Source: Accumulibacter jenkinsii (GTDB lineage: Bacteria; Pseudomonadota; Gammaproteobacteria; Burkholderiales; Rhodocyclaceae). From it: 64,000 nt of DNA. The notes under the pieces were generated by a model, which saw only the letters and a program-made list of their open reading frames with translations, had not been told where the DNA came from and ran no database searches. Shown piece after piece: positions 15,756-24,370 of the stretch (positions within the stretch are counted from its first letter, which is position 1; every line of letters starts with the position of its first letter). Made by a program: the position numbers and the translations under genes. Location of the stretch: contig JAZKUF010000002.1 in NCBI GenBank assembly GCA_036625225.1, positions 1,054,001-1,118,000 on the forward strand, written 5' to 3'.

Positions 15756-16523
15756 TCAGGCCACCGGTGGCAGGGGTGGTTTGCGCCGCAGGCGCTGGGT
15801 CAGCGCCAGGACGTATCCCGAAAGGCTGTAGGCGACGAAAAGACCGAACAGGGCGAGCGGCGTGTCATAGGAAACAACGGCAAAACCCAGCGCGATGGCC
15901 ACGACGAAGATGAAGGGAACGCTGCGGCGCAGATTGACGTCCTTGAAACTGTAAAAGCGGACATTGGACACCATCGAGATGCCGGCAAAGATCACCAGTG
16001 CGCAGGCGAGCCAGCGAACTTCCGACGCCGCGATGCCCTTGTCGATCATCACCCAGAGGAAACCGGTCACCAGCGCTGCCGCAGCCGGACTCGGCAAACC
16101 CTGAAAATAGCGCTTGTCCACCACTTCGAGCGTCGTATTGAAGCGTGCGAGCCGTAACGCCGCCCCCACGCAGTAGACGAAAGCAGCGATCCAGCCGAGC
16201 CGCCCCATGTCCTTGAGCGCCCAGGCGTAGGTGACGAGCGCCGGGGCGACCCCGAACGAGACCATGTCGGAAAGCGAATCGTACTCCGCGCCGAAAGCAC
16301 TTTGCGTTCGCGTCATGCGCGCCACTCGCCCATCGAGGCCGTCGAGTACCATGGCCACGAAGATCGCCACCGCAGCCTGCTCGAAGCTGCCTTTCATCGC
16401 CTGGACGATGGCGAAAAAGCCACAGAAAAGCGCCGCGGTGGTAAACAGGTTCGGCAGCACGTAAATGCCTCGACGCCGCAACTCGGGGTTGAACAGGGTC
16501 TTGCGAGGCTTGATTTCGGGCAT
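15756..16523 (-). CDS. pssA: CDP-diacylglycerol--serine O-phosphatidyltransferase
   Basis: 255 residues, multi-pass membrane enzyme. The CDP-alcohol phosphotransferase motif DGx2ARx8Gx3Dx3D is complete in DGLDGRVARMTRTQSAFG followed by AEYDSLSD. It makes phosphatidylserine, the precursor of phosphatidylethanolamine, at the inner membrane. The ATG at 16523 (MPEIKPRKT) is preferred over 16580, whose extra residues are low-complexity; neither has a strong ribosome binding site. It sits between ilvC and leuA, an order repeated in betaproteobacteria. Confidence 0.93.
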   Translation of the reverse strand: MPEIKPRKTLFNPELRRRGIYVLPNLFTTAALFCGFFAIVQAMKGSFEQAAVAIFVAMVLDGLDGRVARMTRTQSAFGAEYDSLSDMVSFGVAPALVTYAWALKDMGRLGWIAAFVYCVGAALRLARFNTTLEVVDKRYFQGLPSPAAAALVTGFLWVMIDKGIAASEVRWLACALVIFAGISMVSNVRFYSFKDVNLRRSVPFIFVVAIALGFAVVSYDTPLALFGLFVAYSLSGYVLALTQRLRRKPPLPPVA

Positions 16524-16733
16524 TGCTCTAGATTGACTGAAAGCAGGCTGCGGCGAAGCCGACCCGGACGGAACCCGCAAGGCGAAGGTTTGCGTCGCGA
16601 GGGATTCTGGCCCGGTCAGCCGGCGACCGGCAGCGAGGGAATGGACAGGAAAAACGGCAAGACAGGTGGCGACACAAGCGGCGGGGCAAGCGGCCGCAGC
16701 CGCTCTCGATCCGCCTGCCCGCCGGCGAAACGA

Positions 16734-17750
16734 TCAGTTCTTGCTCTGGTCGACCAGACGGTTCTTCTTGATCCAGGGCATCATGTCACGCAGTTTGGCG
16801 CCGACAGTCTCGATTTCGTGCTGGGCATTCAGCCGGCGGCGGGCGGTCATCGCCGGATAATTGGTTCGCCCTTCGAGAATGAACATCTTCGCGTAATCGC
16901 CGTTCTGAATCCGCTTGAGTGCCGCCCGCATGGCCTCACGCGACGACTCGTTGATCACTTCCGGTCCGGTCACATATTCGCCGAACTCGGCGTTGTTGGA
17001 AATCGAGTAGTTCATGTTCGCGATGCCACCTTCGTACATCAGGTCGACGATCAGCTTGAGCTCGTGCAGGCACTCGAAATAAGCCATCTCGGGTGCGTAG
17101 CCGGCCTCGACCAGTGTTTCGAAGCCCATCTTGGCGAGTTCGACCGCACCGCCGCAGAGCACGGCCTGTTCGCCGAACAGGTCGGTTTCGGTCTCTTCGC
17201 GGAAGTTGGTCTCGATCACCCCGCCCTTGGTCCCCCCATTCGCTGCCGCGTAAGACAGCGCGATGTCACGGGCCTTGCCCGAGCGATCCTGATGGACGGC
17301 AATCAGTGACGGCACCCCGCCTCCCTTGAGATACTCCGAACGGACCGTATGGCCGGGCCCTTTCGGTGCGACCATGATGACGTCAACATCGTCGCGCGGC
17401 ACCACCTGGTTGTAATGCACGTTGAAGCCGTGGGCAAAGGCCAGTGCAGCGCCTTTTTTCATGTTTGGCGCGACGTCGGCGTTATAGACCTGCGGGATGC
17501 TCTCATCCGGCAACAGCATCATCACGACATCGGCCCCGCGCACCGCCTTGGCGACTTCATCGACCTTCAATCCGGCAGTCTCGGCCTTGCTCCACGAAGC
17601 GCCGTCCCGGCGCAGGCCGACCGTCACCTTGACCCCGGAGTCACTGAGGTTCTGCGCGTGCGCATGACCCTGCGAACCGTAGCCCACAATGGTCACTTTT
17701 TTGCCCTTGATCAGGGAAAGGTCGGCGTCCTTGTCGTAAAAAACTTTCAT
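16734..17750 (-). CDS. ilvC: Ketol-acid reductoisomerase (NADP+)
   Basis: 338 residues, class I (short) KARI. Rossmann motif VTIVGYGSQGHAHAQNL at residues 19-35, catalytic and Mg-binding acids in the knotted C-terminal domain (DLFGEQAVLCGG, CLHELKLIVDLMYEGG). Converts 2-acetolactate to dihydroxyisovalerate, and the acetohydroxybutyrate equivalent for isoleucine. GAGGA lies seven bases upstream of the start. Directly follows ilvN by 27 bases, consistent with an ilvBNC operon. Confidence 0.97.
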   Translation of the reverse strand: MKVFYDKDADLSLIKGKKVTIVGYGSQGHAHAQNLSDSGVKVTVGLRRDGASWSKAETAGLKVDEVAKAVRGADVVMMLLPDESIPQVYNADVAPNMKKGAALAFAHGFNVHYNQVVPRDDVDVIMVAPKGPGHTVRSEYLKGGGVPSLIAVHQDRSGKARDIALSYAAANGGTKGGVIETNFREETETDLFGEQAVLCGGAVELAKMGFETLVEAGYAPEMAYFECLHELKLIVDLMYEGGIANMNYSISNNAEFGEYVTGPEVINESSREAMRAALKRIQNGDYAKMFILEGRTNYPAMTARRRLNAQHEIETVGAKLRDMMPWIKKNRLVDQSKN

Positions 17751-17777
17751 GCGATATCCTCTTGCTGGTCAGTCTGA

Positions 17778-18269
17778 TTACACTTTTAGAATGCGCTCAC
17801 CGCGGCCGATGCCGCAGACGCCGGTCCGTACGGTCTCGAGAATCAGTCCGGCGTCGATCGCCTGGATGAAGGCGTCGAGTTTCGCGCCGCTGGCCGTCAG
17901 TTCAACGACATAGGTCGATTCGGTCACGTCGAGGATGTGGCCGTGAAAAATGTCGGACAGGCGCTTGAGTTCCTCGCGATCCTTGCCGGTCGCACGCACC
18001 TTGATCAGCATCAGCTCGCGCTCGATATGGGCCGCCTCGGACAGATCGACGACCTTGATGACATCGACCAGCTTGTTCAGCTGCTTGGTGATCTGCTCGA
18101 TGACGGCGTCGGTGCCGGAAGTGACGATGGTCAGACGTGACAGCGAGACGTCTTCGGTCGGCGCCACGGTCAGGGTCTCGATGTTGTAGGCACGGGCAGA
18201 GAACAGCCCCGCTACCCGCGACAGTGCGCCGGCCTCGTTCTCGAGCAGAATTGAAATGATGTGTCGCAT
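17778..18269 (-). CDS. ilvN: Acetolactate synthase small (regulatory) subunit
   Basis: 163 residues. N-terminal ACT domain (ISILLENEAGALSRVAGLFSARAYNIETL) binds valine and controls the large subunit; the C-terminal ALS_SS domain follows. Normal length for the ilvH/ilvN type (ilvH would be an equally valid name). AAGGAAAAGG precedes the ATG; it is 12 bases downstream of ilvB, so the two are co-expressed to form the holoenzyme. Confidence 0.96.
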   Translation of the reverse strand: MRHIISILLENEAGALSRVAGLFSARAYNIETLTVAPTEDVSLSRLTIVTSGTDAVIEQITKQLNKLVDVIKVVDLSEAAHIERELMLIKVRATGKDREELKRLSDIFHGHILDVTESTYVVELTASGAKLDAFIQAIDAGLILETVRTGVCGIGRGERILKV

Positions 18270-18281
18270 CTTGCCTTTTCC

Positions 18282-19994
18282 TTACAGGTCTTCGGTCAGG
18301 ATCATGTCGGCGAGGCCCTTGCCGGCGGCCACCATCGGAAAGACATTCGCCTTCTGATCGGTGATGAAATCGATGAATACGAGATCGTCCTTGTGATCGA
18401 CGAAAGCCCGCCGCAGCGCTGCCTCGACATCCTCCGGCCGCTCGACGCGAATGCCGACGTGACCGTAAGCCTCGGCCAGCTTGACGAAGTCGGGCAGCGA
18501 GTCCATGTACGACTCCGAGTAACGACTGCCGTAGAACATCTCCTGCCACTGCCGGACCATTCCCAGGTAGCGGTTGTTGAGGTTGATGATCTTGATCGGC
18601 AGGCGAAACTGCTTGGCAGTCGACAACTCCTGGATGCACATCTGGATCGAGCCTTCACCGGTGACACAGGCAATCTGCATTTCCGGGTTCTGCAGTGCCG
18701 CGCCCATGGCGTAAGGCAGGCCGACCCCCATGGTGCCCAGGCCGCCCGAGTTGAGCCAGCGACGCGGTTCGTCGAACTTGTAGTATTGCGCTGCCCACAT
18801 CTGATGCTGACCGACGTCGGAGGTGACGATCGCCTTGCCGCCGGTCACCTCGTAGAGCTTCTCGATGACGTACTGCGGCATGATGACGCTCTTCTTCATC
18901 CGGTATTTCATGCACTGCTTGGCCCGCCAGGCCTCGATCTCCTCCCACCAGGCGGCGAGCGCCCCGGCATCCGGCGAGGCATTGCCGGCGTCGAGCAAAC
19001 GCAGCATCTCCTCGAGCACGTCCGGGACATTGCCGACGATCGGCAGGTCGACCTTGACCCGCTTGGAAATCGACGACGGGTCGATGTCGATGTGGATGAT
19101 CTTGCGCGGGATGGACGCGAAGTTCGCGGGACTGCCGATCACCCGGTCGTCAAAACGCGCACCGATGGCCAGCAACACGTCGCAGTGCTGCATGGCCAGA
19201 TTGGCCTCGACGGTACCATGCATGCCGGGCATGCCCAGAAACTGCCGGTCGCTGGCCGGATAGGCGCCGAGGCCCATCAGGGTGTTGGTGATCGGAAAGC
19301 CAAGGCGGCGTGTGAGCCTCGTCAACTGCTCCGATCCGTTGCTCAGGATGGCCCCACCGCCGGTGTAGATCATCGGTCGCCGGGCTTCGAGCAGCAGGTT
19401 CACGGCTTTCTTGATCTGCCCCAGATGACCCTTGACCACCGGGTTGTACGAACGCAACTGGATCGTTTCCGGATACTCGAACTTGCACCTGGCCGCGGTC
19501 ACGTCTTTCGGAATGTCGATCACGACCGGGCCCGGACGCCCGCTGTTGGCGATATAGAAGGCCTTCTTGATCGTCACCGCGAGCTTGTGCACGTCATTGA
19601 CCAGGAAATTGTGCTTGACACAGGGGCGAGTGATACCGACCGTGTCACATTCCTGGAAGGCGTCCTGGCCGATGTATTCATTCGGCACCTGCCCGGAGAT
19701 GACGACCAGTGGAATCGAATCCATATAGGCCGTCGCGATGCCGGTCACCGCATTCGTCGCCCCGGGACCGGAGGTGACCAGCGCCACCCCGACCTTGTGC
19801 GAAGAACGCGCGAGACCATCGGCCGCATGCACTGCGGCCTGTTCGTGGCGAACCAGAACATGCTTGATCTGATCCTGCTTGAACAGCGCATCATAGATGT
19901 GAAGGACCGCCCCACCCGGATAGCCGAATACATATTCGACCTTTTCTTCCTGCAGGCACCTGATTACAATCTCCGCACCGGTCATCATCGTCAT
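18282..19994 (-). CDS. ilvB: Acetolactate synthase large (catalytic) subunit, biosynthetic
   Basis: 570 residues from the ATG at 19994. ThDP enzyme: catalytic glutamate in LVRHEQAAVHAADG, FAD/ThDP binding regions VTSGPGATNAVTGIATAY, and the C-terminal ThDP motif VTGEGSIQMCIQELSTAKQFRLPIKIINLNN. It joins two pyruvates, or pyruvate and 2-oxobutyrate, in valine/leucine and isoleucine synthesis. A frame continues to an ATG at 20066, but that lies within the predicted -35, so the shorter start is preferred. First gene of ilvBNC. Confidence 0.95.
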   Translation of the reverse strand: MTMMTGAEIVIRCLQEEKVEYVFGYPGGAVLHIYDALFKQDQIKHVLVRHEQAAVHAADGLARSSHKVGVALVTSGPGATNAVTGIATAYMDSIPLVVISGQVPNEYIGQDAFQECDTVGITRPCVKHNFLVNDVHKLAVTIKKAFYIANSGRPGPVVIDIPKDVTAARCKFEYPETIQLRSYNPVVKGHLGQIKKAVNLLLEARRPMIYTGGGAILSNGSEQLTRLTRRLGFPITNTLMGLGAYPASDRQFLGMPGMHGTVEANLAMQHCDVLLAIGARFDDRVIGSPANFASIPRKIIHIDIDPSSISKRVKVDLPIVGNVPDVLEEMLRLLDAGNASPDAGALAAWWEEIEAWRAKQCMKYRMKKSVIMPQYVIEKLYEVTGGKAIVTSDVGQHQMWAAQYYKFDEPRRWLNSGGLGTMGVGLPYAMGAALQNPEMQIACVTGEGSIQMCIQELSTAKQFRLPIKIINLNNRYLGMVRQWQEMFYGSRYSESYMDSLPDFVKLAEAYGHVGIRVERPEDVEAALRRAFVDHKDDLVFIDFITDQKANVFPMVAAGKGLADMILTEDL

Positions 19995-20037
19995 TGCCGT
20001 CGCCCCAGCAAGCAAAATTGCTCGAAAAAAGTCTGCC

Positions 20038-20066
20038 ACGTTAAAGCTTTGGCCTCGATTGGTCAA
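20038..20066 (-). promoter_or_regulatory. Candidate sigma-70 promoter of ilvBNC
   Basis: On the minus strand, TTGACC (20061-20066) and TAACGT (20038-20043) are 17 bases apart, giving a leader of about 37 bases to the ATG at 19994. The -35 is good and the -10 only fair. A weaker opposite-strand pair, TTGCTC (20018-20023) and TTAAAG (20041-20046), overlaps it and could serve the divergent sigma factor gene. Confidence 0.45.
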
Positions 20067-20131
20067 GGCATTCGATCAATCCGGCATCCGCGGAAACGCC
20101 TTCCGACCCGACAACAGCAAGGATTCCCGCT

Positions 20132-20695
20132 CTGGCCAGCCATCGCGAACTGTCAGATTTTCTGGGTGCAATCGAACGTCGCGCTTTCAAGCAGGCCATG
20201 TTCGCGGTGCGTAACGAAGAGTCCGCGCTCGATATCGTCCAGGATGCCATGATGAAGCTCGCCGAAAAATACGGCGACCGTCCGGCAGCAGAGTTGCCGC
20301 TACTTTTCCAGCGCATCCTGCAGAACACGATCCGCGACTATTATCGACGCAGCAGGGTGCGCTCGCTCTGGACCACCTTGCTGTCATCGCTTTCACCCCA
20401 CGACGACGAGGATCACGATCCCCTCGAAACCATCAGCAGTGAAGCGGGGTCTTATAGCCCACAGACCCCGCACGACCAGCTTCAGCAATCGCAAGTCCTT
20501 GCAATAATTGAAAAAGAGATAGAATTGCTGCCGCCGCGTCAACGTGAAGCGTTTCTCCTGCGTTACTGGGAGGATATGGACGTTGCCGAGACGGCGTCAG
20601 CCATGGGCTGCTCCGAAGGGAGCGTCAAGACGCATTGCTCGCGCGCCAACCATACCCTGGCGGCGGCACTGAAAGCCAAAGGAATTACCCTATGA
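20132..20695 (+). CDS. RNA polymerase sigma factor, ECF-like (apparent CTG start)
   Basis: 187 residues from a CTG at 20132. Region 2 begins SDFLGAIERRAFKQAMFAV and continues SALDIVQDAMMKLAEKY with LLFQRILQNTIRDYYRR; region 4 is LPPRQREAFLLRYWEDMDVAETASAMGCSEGSVKTH. The first ATG in frame (20198) would remove the start of region 2.1. Upstream to the in-frame TAA at 20042 there is no ATG, GTG or TTG, but CTG 20132 has AAGGA eight bases before it and gives an N-terminus (ASHRELSDFL) like relatives as I recall them. Its stop overlaps the DUF3619 gene, so sigma factor and neighbour are coupled. The regulon is unknown. Confidence 0.85.
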   Translation: MASHRELSDFLGAIERRAFKQAMFAVRNEESALDIVQDAMMKLAEKYGDRPAAELPLLFQRILQNTIRDYYRRSRVRSLWTTLLSSLSPHDDEDHDPLETISSEAGSYSPQTPHDQLQQSQVLAIIEKEIELLPPRQREAFLLRYWEDMDVAETASAMGCSEGSVKTHCSRANHTLAAALKAKGITL

Positions 20696-21069
20696 ATGAA
20701 CTGCATTTTGCTTACAAGGTCAGGCAACACCTGAACCGTGGGCTGCATGAGCTGCCTGCCGGCACCGTCGGTCGTCTGGAAGCAGTGAAGCAGCGTGCGC
20801 TGGCGCAGCAAAAGGTTACCATGCACCAGTCGGTGCTGGCCGGGGCGGCAAGTTTCGTTCAGCAACACCTTGACCCGTTGCGCCTGAAGCAGGTATTTTT
20901 GGCGCTGCTCGTGGTCCTCTGCCTGGCCAGCTATACCTACTGGTATAACGATCAGAGCATTGCCGAGCTCGAGTTGATCGACAGCGCGCTGCTCTCCGGC
21001 GATCTGCCAATTGCCGCCTTTACCGACCAGGGCTTTGATGCATGGCTGAAAAGCTCCGCGCAGGAATAA
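20692..21069 (+). CDS. DUF3619 family single-pass membrane protein (possible anti-sigma factor)
   Basis: 125 residues. A charged N-terminal part of about 70 residues (HLNRGLHELPAGTVGRLEAVKQRAL) is followed by one membrane segment (about residues 69-86, QVFLALLVVLCLASYTYW) and a short acidic C-terminal tail. By the positive-inside rule the N-terminus is cytoplasmic. The start overlaps the sigma factor stop (ATGA). This position and topology are those of anti-sigma factors; that role is inference, and no zinc-type anti-sigma motif is present. Confidence 0.8.
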   Translation: MNELHFAYKVRQHLNRGLHELPAGTVGRLEAVKQRALAQQKVTMHQSVLAGAASFVQQHLDPLRLKQVFLALLVVLCLASYTYWYNDQSIAELELIDSALLSGDLPIAAFTDQGFDAWLKSSAQE

Positions 21070-21716
21070 TGCTGAGCAGTATGGTGGCGCTTACCGCCTG
21101 GGCCGAGGTGCCGAATCCCTCTGCCCTGGTTACCCCGGCACAGCCCCAGTGGACGGAACTGACGGTCAGGCAGCGGGTGATCCTCGCGCCGCTGAGTGAC
21201 GATTGGGACAGCCTGGAGCATGATCGGCAGAAGCAATGGCTGGGCATCACTCGCCGCTTCGCCACCATGGCCCCCGAAGAGCAGCGCCGAATTCAGGCCC
21301 AGATGCAGGAGTGGGGCAAGCTGACCCCCGCGCAGCGGCAGCGCGCACGGCAGAACTTCATGAATGCCAACAAACTGCCGAGTGAAAAGAAACAGCAGCT
21401 TCGGCAAAAATGGGAGGAGTACTCGAACCTGCCGGAGGAAGAGAAGCAAAGACTCAAACAGCAGGCGGCAAAGACACCCGTACCGGCAGGAGTGGTGACC
21501 GGTAGCCCGGCCGCCGGGACGCCGGTTGCAACGCCATCCCCTGCTCCGGCGATCCCCAGGTCCGCAACGGCCGACGCCACTTCGCCGCAGCCGGCGTCGA
21601 GTGCGGCCATCCCCGCAGCAACCGTTCCAGCAACCGCACCCCACCCCTCTCCCGCCGCCGTACCCCTGAGCACGGCGCCGCCTCCCGCCGCAGCCGAAAC
21701 GGGAAGCGGGCGCTGA
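21042..21716 (+). CDS. DUF3106 family exported protein
   Basis: 224 residues. An N-terminal signal peptide ends near LTAWAEV (residue 21), so the protein should be periplasmic. Residues 35-140 are helical and charged with repeated LTxxQ-like text (MAPEEQRRIQAQMQEWGKL, LTPAQRQRARQNFM, LPEEEKQRLKQQ), reminiscent of Spy/CpxP-type periplasmic proteins. Residues 145-224 are an Ala/Pro/Thr-rich tail of low complexity. It overlaps the DUF3619 gene by 28 bases. Role unknown; a sensor or chaperone for the upstream sigma/anti-sigma pair is plausible. Confidence 0.82.
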   Translation: MAEKLRAGIMLSSMVALTAWAEVPNPSALVTPAQPQWTELTVRQRVILAPLSDDWDSLEHDRQKQWLGITRRFATMAPEEQRRIQAQMQEWGKLTPAQRQRARQNFMNANKLPSEKKQQLRQKWEEYSNLPEEEKQRLKQQAAKTPVPAGVVTGSPAAGTPVATPSPAPAIPRSATADATSPQPASSAAIPAATVPATAPHPSPAAVPLSTAPPPAAAETGSGR

Positions 21717-22141
21717 TGGCCGCGTCGGCAGCCGTCACCCGGCCAGGAATTCTGCGCCGGCTGGCCAGCATGTTTTACGAATCCTTGCTCCTGCTCGCCG
21801 TACTGGCCGTGCTGCTGGTGTTGCCGCACATTCTCCTGGGCGCTTTCGCCCGGGTCGAAGCCGCGCACATCGTTCTCCGGGCGCACTGCTTCATCGTCCT
21901 GTTGATCTACTTTCTCTGGTTCTGGAGCAATGGCGGGCAAACGCTGGCCATGAAAACCTGGCGCCTGCGACTCGTGACCCGTGACGGCAAGCCCGTGCGC
22001 CCGGCCCAGGCGCTGCTGCGCTATCTCCTCTGCTGGCCAAGCATCATCCTCGGCGGGGTCGGCATTGTCTGGGCCTTGTTCGACCGTGACCGGCAGTTTC
22101 TCCATGACCGGCTCGCCGGGACGCGACTGGTCATGATCTGA
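21716..22141 (+). CDS. RDD family membrane protein
   Basis: 141 residues with three hydrophobic segments. It begins RPGILRRLASMFYESLLL, the RDD pattern (here R..S.FYE in place of R..D), then GGQTLAMKTWRLRLV and the closing FLHDRLAGTRLV characteristic of the family. The start overlaps the DUF3106 stop as TGATG. The family may include ion antiporters, but most members are uncharacterised. Last gene of the sigma factor cassette; convergent with lptG. Confidence 0.88.
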   Translation: MAASAAVTRPGILRRLASMFYESLLLLAVLAVLLVLPHILLGAFARVEAAHIVLRAHCFIVLLIYFLWFWSNGGQTLAMKTWRLRLVTRDGKPVRPAQALLRYLLCWPSIILGGVGIVWALFDRDRQFLHDRLAGTRLVMI

Positions 22142-22148
22142 GCATCGC

Positions 22149-23219
22149 TCAGCGCCGGTCGACCCACCAGTTCATGCTCACGGCCGCCAGCAGGAACAAG
22201 GCCGATGGCGTTGCCGCACTGAGCAGCGGCGACCAGCTGTTGATCGCCCCAAGATTGGCGAACAGGCCGTTAAGCATGTGAAAGAGGACGCCGATCATGA
22301 CGCCGGAAAAAATCTGGAGGCCGACCCCGGTGCGCCGGTTGTTGCCGGCGGCAAATGGCAACGCGAGGGCGACCATCACCAGAGCAGCAAGCGGGTAGAG
22401 CATCTTCTTCCAGAACGCGATATCGTAGCGGCTGGTGTTCTGATGATTTTCCGACAGGTGCCTGGTATACGCCGACAGGTGTCGCAGCGACATGCGATCG
22501 GGCGAAACCATGAGAACCGACAGGATATCGGGATTGAGGGCCGAACGCCACAGCATCTCCGGGCGCTTCTCGACGCGGGCGGTGTGATCATCGAGGACGG
22601 TCTGCACCACCCCGGTCAGCCGCCAGCCATCCGCTGCGACATACTCCCCTTCAGCGGCCTCGATCACCGAGTGCAACTTCGCTTGCTGGTCGAAATCGTA
22701 GATGCGGATGCCACGCAGCCGCGTATCCGAGAGTACCAGGCGGACGTTGATGAAGCTCTGTTCGTCCCTGACCCACAGACCTGACCGCAAATCGCGTGCC
22801 GTGCGGCCTCTTTCCTGCAGCTGGAGTTGAGTGGCCGCCTGCTCGGCGGACGGCGCCACATATTCGCCGAGCAAGAAGGTAAGCACAGCAAACGCGCCTG
22901 CCACCAGAAACAGGCCCTGCAGCAGACGCCCGCTGGAAACGCCGGAAACCCGCAGGACGGTCAGTTCGGAATGGCGAGACAGGTTCGACATGGCGTAGAG
23001 CGTACCGATCAGCACGGCAAGCGGCATCAGCTCATAGGCTCGCCCCGGCACGCGCAGCATGACGTAGCCGAGAGCATGCTGGAGCTGGTAACCGCCCTGT
23101 CCGAAGTTCTTGACTTCACCGAGCAGGTCGAAAAAAGCGAACAAGGCGAGGAACGCGAGCAGGACGAGAAAGATCGCGGCCACCGTTTCACGCGCGATGT
23201 AACGCTGAAATATCTTCAT
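22149..23219 (-). CDS. lptG: LPS export ABC transporter permease LptG
   Basis: 356 residues of the YjgP/YjgQ family: three N-terminal membrane helices, a large periplasmic beta-jellyroll (about residues 120-265), and three C-terminal helices (LYPLAALVMVALALPFA onwards). With LptF and LptB it pulls lipopolysaccharide out of the inner membrane. The ATG overlaps the lptF stop by four bases. Identification as LptG rather than LptF rests on second position and on the N-terminal RYIARETVAAIFLVLLAF. Confidence 0.94.
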   Translation of the reverse strand: MKIFQRYIARETVAAIFLVLLAFLALFAFFDLLGEVKNFGQGGYQLQHALGYVMLRVPGRAYELMPLAVLIGTLYAMSNLSRHSELTVLRVSGVSSGRLLQGLFLVAGAFAVLTFLLGEYVAPSAEQAATQLQLQERGRTARDLRSGLWVRDEQSFINVRLVLSDTRLRGIRIYDFDQQAKLHSVIEAAEGEYVAADGWRLTGVVQTVLDDHTARVEKRPEMLWRSALNPDILSVLMVSPDRMSLRHLSAYTRHLSENHQNTSRYDIAFWKKMLYPLAALVMVALALPFAAGNNRRTGVGLQIFSGVMIGVLFHMLNGLFANLGAINSWSPLLSAATPSALFLLAAVSMNWWVDRR

Positions 23220-24295
23220 CGGGAGAAGCGCAGAAAAGATGACACGGCAATGCGGCGATAGAAGAGGATGGGGAGAAGGCAGAGCATCAACAGGTGAACA
23301 CCGAGGACGCCGACGACAAACGAGATCTTGCCGTTCGCCACCCAGCTCTGGCTGATGGTCACCAGGTTGTTGTAGATGAGGTAAGTCAGAATGGCAAACA
23401 GCATGTTCGCTGAACGGCCCGCACGCGGGTTGACGAAGGAAAGCGGAATCGACAGCAGGGCAAGCACGAGCGCCGACAGCGGCAGGCCGAGACGGTACAG
23501 CAACTCGGCCCGATGGCGCGGCGCGTCAATCGCCAGCAGTTCCAGGGTGGGCAGGCTGCGCGGCGTTCGCTCGGTACTCCGGGATTCCTTGGTTTCAATT
23601 CGCGCCGCATAACGCGCATACTGCAGAACCCTGAACTCGGCGCTACCTGGTACGAACTCATAGCGTCGGCCCTCGTTGAGGACGATGAAGCGATCCCCGT
23701 TCTCGGCCACTTCCTGGTAACCGCTGCCGGCCAGCGTCACTCCCAGCCGGTTGGCCCCGATCTCACTGACGAAGACGTTGCGCACATGGCTCGCGTCATC
23801 GGCGACTCCTTCAACGAAGATCACACGGTCGCCGGTCGACGATTCCTGGAAAACGCCGGGAGAAACCTGACCGGCGTCCTTGCGGTGACTCAGCCTGCCG
23901 CGAAAGTCGGCGCTCTCGGACAAGGCCCAGGGCGAGAGCACAAAGGCCAGCACGGCGATGGTCGCCACCAGCGGCGCGGCAAAGGTCATCACCGGCCGAA
24001 TCCAGGCCGTCAGCGGCAGGCCCGAGGAGGCCCAGACGACCATTTCGGAATCGCGGTAGGCGCGCGAAAGGGTCAACAGGATGGCAATGAACAGCGCCAG
24101 TCCGAGAAGGTGCGGCAGATAATTGAGGGCAGAAAAACCGAGCAATGCTGCCACTGCACCGGTTTCGATCCCCCCCTGCACCGCTTCATTGAGCAGGCGG
24201 ATCAACTGCGTCGTCATCATGATCGCGAAGAGCGCTATGAAAATCCCGGCCGCCGAGTGCGTGCACTCGCGCCGGACGGCACGCTGAAAGATCAT
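23216..24295 (-). CDS. lptF: LPS export ABC transporter permease LptF
   Basis: 359 residues, same architecture as LptG: N-terminal helices beginning IFQRAVRRECTHSAAGIFIALF, a periplasmic jellyroll, and C-terminal helices with YRLGLPLSALVLALLSIPLSFVNPRAGRS. Partners with LptG in the LptB2FG complex. The first gene of lptF-lptG; divergent from pepA, an arrangement widely conserved in proteobacteria. No strong ribosome binding site is seen before the ATG. Confidence 0.95.
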   Translation of the reverse strand: MIFQRAVRRECTHSAAGIFIALFAIMMTTQLIRLLNEAVQGGIETGAVAALLGFSALNYLPHLLGLALFIAILLTLSRAYRDSEMVVWASSGLPLTAWIRPVMTFAAPLVATIAVLAFVLSPWALSESADFRGRLSHRKDAGQVSPGVFQESSTGDRVIFVEGVADDASHVRNVFVSEIGANRLGVTLAGSGYQEVAENGDRFIVLNEGRRYEFVPGSAEFRVLQYARYAARIETKESRSTERTPRSLPTLELLAIDAPRHRAELLYRLGLPLSALVLALLSIPLSFVNPRAGRSANMLFAILTYLIYNNLVTISQSWVANGKISFVVGVLGVHLLMLCLLPILFYRRIAVSSFLRFSR

Positions 24296-24298
24296 TTT

Positions 24299-24328
24299 TT
24301 GACTTTGGTGAAAAACTGCAGTGATAAT
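24299..24328 (+). promoter_or_regulatory. Sigma-70 promoter of pepA
   Basis: TTGACT (24299-24304) and GATAAT (24323-24328) are separated by 18 bases, with a TG one base before the -10. Transcription would start near 24335, 36 bases before the pepA GTG. Confidence 0.6.
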
Positions 24329-24370
24329 CGGATTTTGGGAAGAAACAGACGCCTTCCGGAGGAGGGATCA

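Noticed and set aside
18261..20252. Rightward frame of about 660 codons across ilvB
   Set aside because: Antisense shadow of a clearly identified acetolactate synthase gene.
20198..20695. ATG 20198 as the sigma factor start
   Set aside because: It would delete the start of region 2.1, while upstream codons read like conserved sigma factor sequence.
23513..24370. N-terminal extension of pepA back into lptF
   Set aside because: The extension is antisense to lptF; GTG 24371 with GGAGG and the family N-terminus sets the start.
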